NCBI GenBank assembly: GCA_964519805.1
Contig: CAZFKN010000132.1
Coordinates: forward strand, 1-7,593
DNA length: 7,593 nt
Source: DASQPE01 sp964519805
GTDB lineage: Bacteria; Gemmatimonadota; Gemmatimonadetes; Gemmatimonadales; GWC2-71-9
Direction of reading: 5' to 3'
Shown: one piece after another, positions 6,282-7,593 of the stretch
Position numbering within the stretch: the stretch's first letter is position 1
How the letters are laid out: each line of letters opens with the position of its first letter
Translations under genes and position numbers: made by a program
The notes under the pieces: generated by a model
Told to the model about the DNA's origin: nothing
The model's database searches: none
Seen by the model: the letters and a program-made list of their open reading frames with translations, nothing else

Positions 6282-6306
6282 CCTAAGGTCCGTTGCCCGC
6301 TAACCT
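6278..6306 (+). promoter_or_regulatory. Promoter of rpsL-rpsG (TTGACC-N17-TAACCT)
   Basis: The -35 box TTGACC (6278-6283, five of six consensus bases) and the -10 box TAACCT (6301-6306, keeping the key T, A and final T) are 17 bases apart, the ideal spacing. The -35 box contains the acpS stop codon. Transcription would start near 6313, giving a leader of about 48 bases. This leader includes a small CCCC-AAATC-GGGG hairpin (6317-6329) that might serve ribosomal-protein autoregulation; that role is a guess. Confidence 0.62.
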
Positions 6307-6360
6307 TGCCGGTCTCCCCCAAATCGGGGCGCAGGCTCGGACGCCATTTACCGCAGGGTT

Positions 6361-6759
6361 ATGCCGACCATCAGTCAGCTCATCCGGCAAGGCCGGAGCG
6401 ACGTCGAAGCGAAAGACAAGGCACCCGCGCTCAAGGGGAATCCCCAGAAGCGCGGCGTGTGCACGCGCGTGTACACCACGACCCCGAAGAAGCCGAACTC
6501 CGCCCTGCGCAAGGTGGCGCGCGTGCGGCTCACCAATGGGTTCGAGGTCACCGCGTACATCCCGGGCGAGGGGCACAATCTCCAGGAGCACTCGATCGTG
6601 CTCATTCGCGGCGGTCGCGTGAAGGATCTCCCGGGCGTGCGCTATCATATCGTCCGCGGCACGCTGGACGCAGCGGGCGTCAACGACCGGCGCCAGGGTC
6701 GCTCCAAGTACGGGGCCAAGCGGCCGAAGGCCGCCGGTGCCAAGGGAGGCGCCAAGTGA
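6361..6759 (+). CDS. rpsL: 30S ribosomal protein S12
   Basis: A 132-residue small-subunit protein of the decoding centre that contributes to tRNA selection and translational fidelity. Hallmarks are KRGVCTRVYTTTPKKPNSALRK (about residues 30-51), GEGHNLQEHS (69-78) and GGRVKDLPGVRYH (84-96). Lys43 and Lys88, the positions changed in classic streptomycin-resistant mutants, are wild type. Asp89, the site of beta-methylthiolation in other bacteria, is present. The protein is slightly longer than the usual 123-125 residues because of a basic Gly/Ala/Lys tail. The codons of that tail also hold the ribosome binding site of rpsG. ATG6361 has only an AGGG about 2 bases upstream, which is too close to be a good site, but the N-terminus MPTISQLIRQGR matches the family. 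Confidence 0.98.
   Translation: MPTISQLIRQGRSDVEAKDKAPALKGNPQKRGVCTRVYTTTPKKPNSALRKVARVRLTNGFEVTAYIPGEGHNLQEHSIVLIRGGRVKDLPGVRYHIVRGTLDAAGVNDRRQGRSKYGAKRPKAAGAKGGAK
6744..6749 (+). promoter_or_regulatory. Ribosome binding site of rpsG inside the rpsL tail
   Basis: GGGAGG stands 6 bases before GTG6756. It decides the rpsG start at the GTG that overlaps the rpsL stop. Confidence 0.8.
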
Positions 6760-7226
6760 GCCGGCGGTCCAAGTCCGTCAAGCGGCCCGTCCCGCCCGAC
6801 CCGCGCTACGACAGCCAGACGGTCTCCAAGTTCGTGAACAACCTGATGTATCAGGGCAAGAAGAGTCAGTCCGAGGGCATCTTCTACAAGGCGATGGACC
6901 TGATCGAGGAGCGCACCGGCCAGCCAGGCGTCGCGGTGTTCAAGCAGGCCGTGAACAACGCCAAGCCGACGCTGGAGGTGAAGAGCCGGCGCGTGGGCGG
7001 CGCCTCGCTCCAGGTGCCCGTCGAAGTCCGGCCGGACCGGCGCACCGCGCTGGCCATGCGGTGGCTGATCCAGTTCTCCCGAGCCCGCACGGAAAAGACC
7101 ATGGCCGAACGGCTTGCGGCCGAGCTGATTCTCGCGTCCAAGGGCGAGGGGAACACCATCAAGAAGAAGGAAGACACGCACCGGATGGCCGAGGCCAACC
7201 GGGCGTTTGCTCACTACCGCTGGTAG
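6756..7226 (+). CDS. rpsG: 30S ribosomal protein S7
   Basis: A 156-residue protein, exactly the usual bacterial length. S7 nucleates assembly of the 30S head by binding the 3' domain of 16S rRNA and lies near the E site. Recognisable stretches are KFVNNLMYQGKKS, GIFYKAMDLIEERTG, VKSRRVGGASLQVPVEVRPDRR and KKKEDTHRMAEANRAFAHYRW at the C-terminus. The start is GTG6756, overlapping the rpsL stop by 4 bases (GTGA), with a strong GGGAGG upstream inside rpsL. S12 and S7 synthesis should therefore be translationally coupled. In E. coli, S7 represses this operon by binding the longer rpsL-rpsG spacer; no such spacer exists here, so any feedback site must lie elsewhere. An intrinsic terminator follows 53 bases downstream. 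Confidence 0.98.
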   Translation: MSRRSKSVKRPVPPDPRYDSQTVSKFVNNLMYQGKKSQSEGIFYKAMDLIEERTGQPGVAVFKQAVNNAKPTLEVKSRRVGGASLQVPVEVRPDRRTALAMRWLIQFSRARTEKTMAERLAAELILASKGEGNTIKKKEDTHRMAEANRAFAHYRW

Positions 7227-7271
7227 GCCGGCCGCCGCGGGCTGAGCCTTAAGCCCAAGGCAGGTCGAGGG

Positions 7272-7299
7272 TTGACATCGGGGCCCCGCCAGATAAATT
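7272..7299 (+). promoter_or_regulatory. Promoter of fusA (TTGACA-N16-TAAATT)
   Basis: A perfect -35 TTGACA (7272-7277) is followed 16 bases later by TAAATT (7294-7299), an AT-rich island in GC-rich sequence. The start would be near 7306. The promoter lies inside the terminator hairpin that ends the rpsG transcript: the -10 box is in its loop. Transcripts from here lack the 5' arm of the stem and would escape termination. Confidence 0.6.
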
Positions 7300-7318
7300 T
7301 GCGGGGCTCCGGCTTTTT
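7280..7318 (+). terminator. Intrinsic terminator after rpsG
   Basis: A 10-bp stem pairs 7280-7289 with 7301-7310 (core GCCCCGC/GCGGGGC, one G-U near the base). It has an 11-base AT-rich loop and, after GGC, a TTTTT run (7314-7318). It should stop or reduce transcription from rpsL-rpsG into fusA. The 3-base gap before the T-run and the fairly large loop weaken it somewhat. Confidence 0.6.
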
Positions 7319-7495
7319 CGGGGCGAAACATCGGCTCACGTGACGCCGGCAGTTCCCGGCGCCACCTCTGGTCCTCTGACGACAACGCGTGGGGCCCTGC
7401 GGGGGTCCTCATCCAGGGCCCTCCGCCCGGATGCGCGCGGAGCGATACCACCGGAAGCGCCGGCCAGACGGGCGCGGGCCGGGTCGGTCGCCCCG
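7319..7495 (+). other. Possible structured leader RNA of fusA
   Basis: The 299-base gap between rpsG and fusA has no convincing gene. Apart from the promoter/terminator at its left end, it holds a set of inverted repeats. An 8-bp closing helix pairs CGGGGCGA (7319-7326) with TCGCCCCG (7488-7495). Inside it are hairpins 7344-7361 (6 bp), 7392-7421 (8 bp), 7422-7441 (5 bp, directly abutting) and 7460-7482 (6 bp). A second TTTTT (7497-7501) follows the closing helix at once. In such GC-rich DNA some of these helices could arise by chance, and no known riboswitch or leader class is recognised. Confidence 0.35.
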
Positions 7496-7525
7496 CTTTT
7501 TCGCTGGCATTGTAGGGACGATTTC

Positions 7526-7593
7526 ATGGCGCGTGCAACGACGCTCGATCGCTATCGCAACATCGGCATCATGGCCCACATCGATGCCGGGAA
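7526..7593 (+). CDS. fusA: Translation elongation factor G, N-terminal start (partial)
   Basis: The first 22 codons and two further bases; the gene continues past the window. The protein starts MARATTLDRYRNIGIMAHIDAG, which matches the N-terminus of EF-G and reaches the first residues of the G1 nucleotide-binding loop (AHIDAGKT). EF-G is the GTPase that drives translocation on the ribosome and also helps recycle it. AGGGA (7514-7518) lies 7 bases before ATG7526. The order rpsL-rpsG-fusA is the conserved str cluster, but here fusA seems to have its own promoter and a long leader. Whether this is the translocation EF-G or a paralogue (EF-G2) cannot be told from 22 residues; the position favours the main one. 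Confidence 0.93.
   Translation, partial: MARATTLDRYRNIGIMAHIDAG

Noticed and set aside
6645..7451. A 268-codon minus-strand frame opposite rpsL/rpsG and the fusA leader
   Set aside because: It is antisense to two unmistakable ribosomal protein genes and shows no motif of its own.
1..7593. Mobile element, CRISPR array, tRNA or rRNA gene
   Set aside because: I looked for terminal repeats, transposase motifs, regularly spaced repeats and tRNA-like cloverleaf segments on both strands and saw none that could be supported.

Overview
The window is a high-GC bacterial chromosomal segment. The combination of an ECF sigma factor overlapping a DWG-type Ser/Thr kinase, a secreted S1 protease with a pro-region, a small glycine-rich membrane protein and a standard rpsL-rpsG-fusA cluster fits Gemmatimonadota best. 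That is inference from protein style, not from any search; a related soil phylum such as Acidobacteriota is possible. Nothing suggests a plasmid, phage, transposon or CRISPR locus.

Layout. Plus strand, 1-2002: the 3' end of an ECF sigma factor gene; an overlapping membrane-anchored Ser/Thr kinase (143-1168); a four-segment small membrane protein (1233-1598); and a VOC-superfamily (glyoxalase-like) protein (1637-2002). These converge, with a 6-base gap, on a minus-strand set that reads right to left from 5768 to 2009: a secreted S1 serine protease of streptogrisin type, a BsuPI-domain (proteinase-inhibitor-like) protein, and an ABC-2 exporter ATPase and permease that overlap by 8 bases. Divergent from the protease, the plus strand then carries acpS (holo-ACP synthase), rpsL (S12), rpsG (S7) and the first 22 codons of fusA (EF-G).

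How they work together. The sigma/kinase pair is a typical signalling couple, translationally coupled by a 4-base overlap. The protease and BsuPI protein form a candidate enzyme/inhibitor pair, separated by a very strong 14-bp hairpin with a UCCG tetraloop. The exporter genes downstream could be co-transcribed with them but also have their own -10-like box right at the start codon. rpsL has a good promoter whose -35 overlaps the acpS stop. rpsL and rpsG overlap by 4 bases.

Most notable points: the str operon appears to be split between rpsG and fusA by an intrinsic terminator whose loop carries the -10 box of a strong promoter (perfect TTGACA). The roughly 220-base fusA leader that follows can fold into a multi-hairpin structure closed by an 8-bp helix. 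The protein-coding content is mostly recognisable. The best candidates for something undescribed are the fusA leader/terminator-promoter arrangement and the protease/BsuPI couple.
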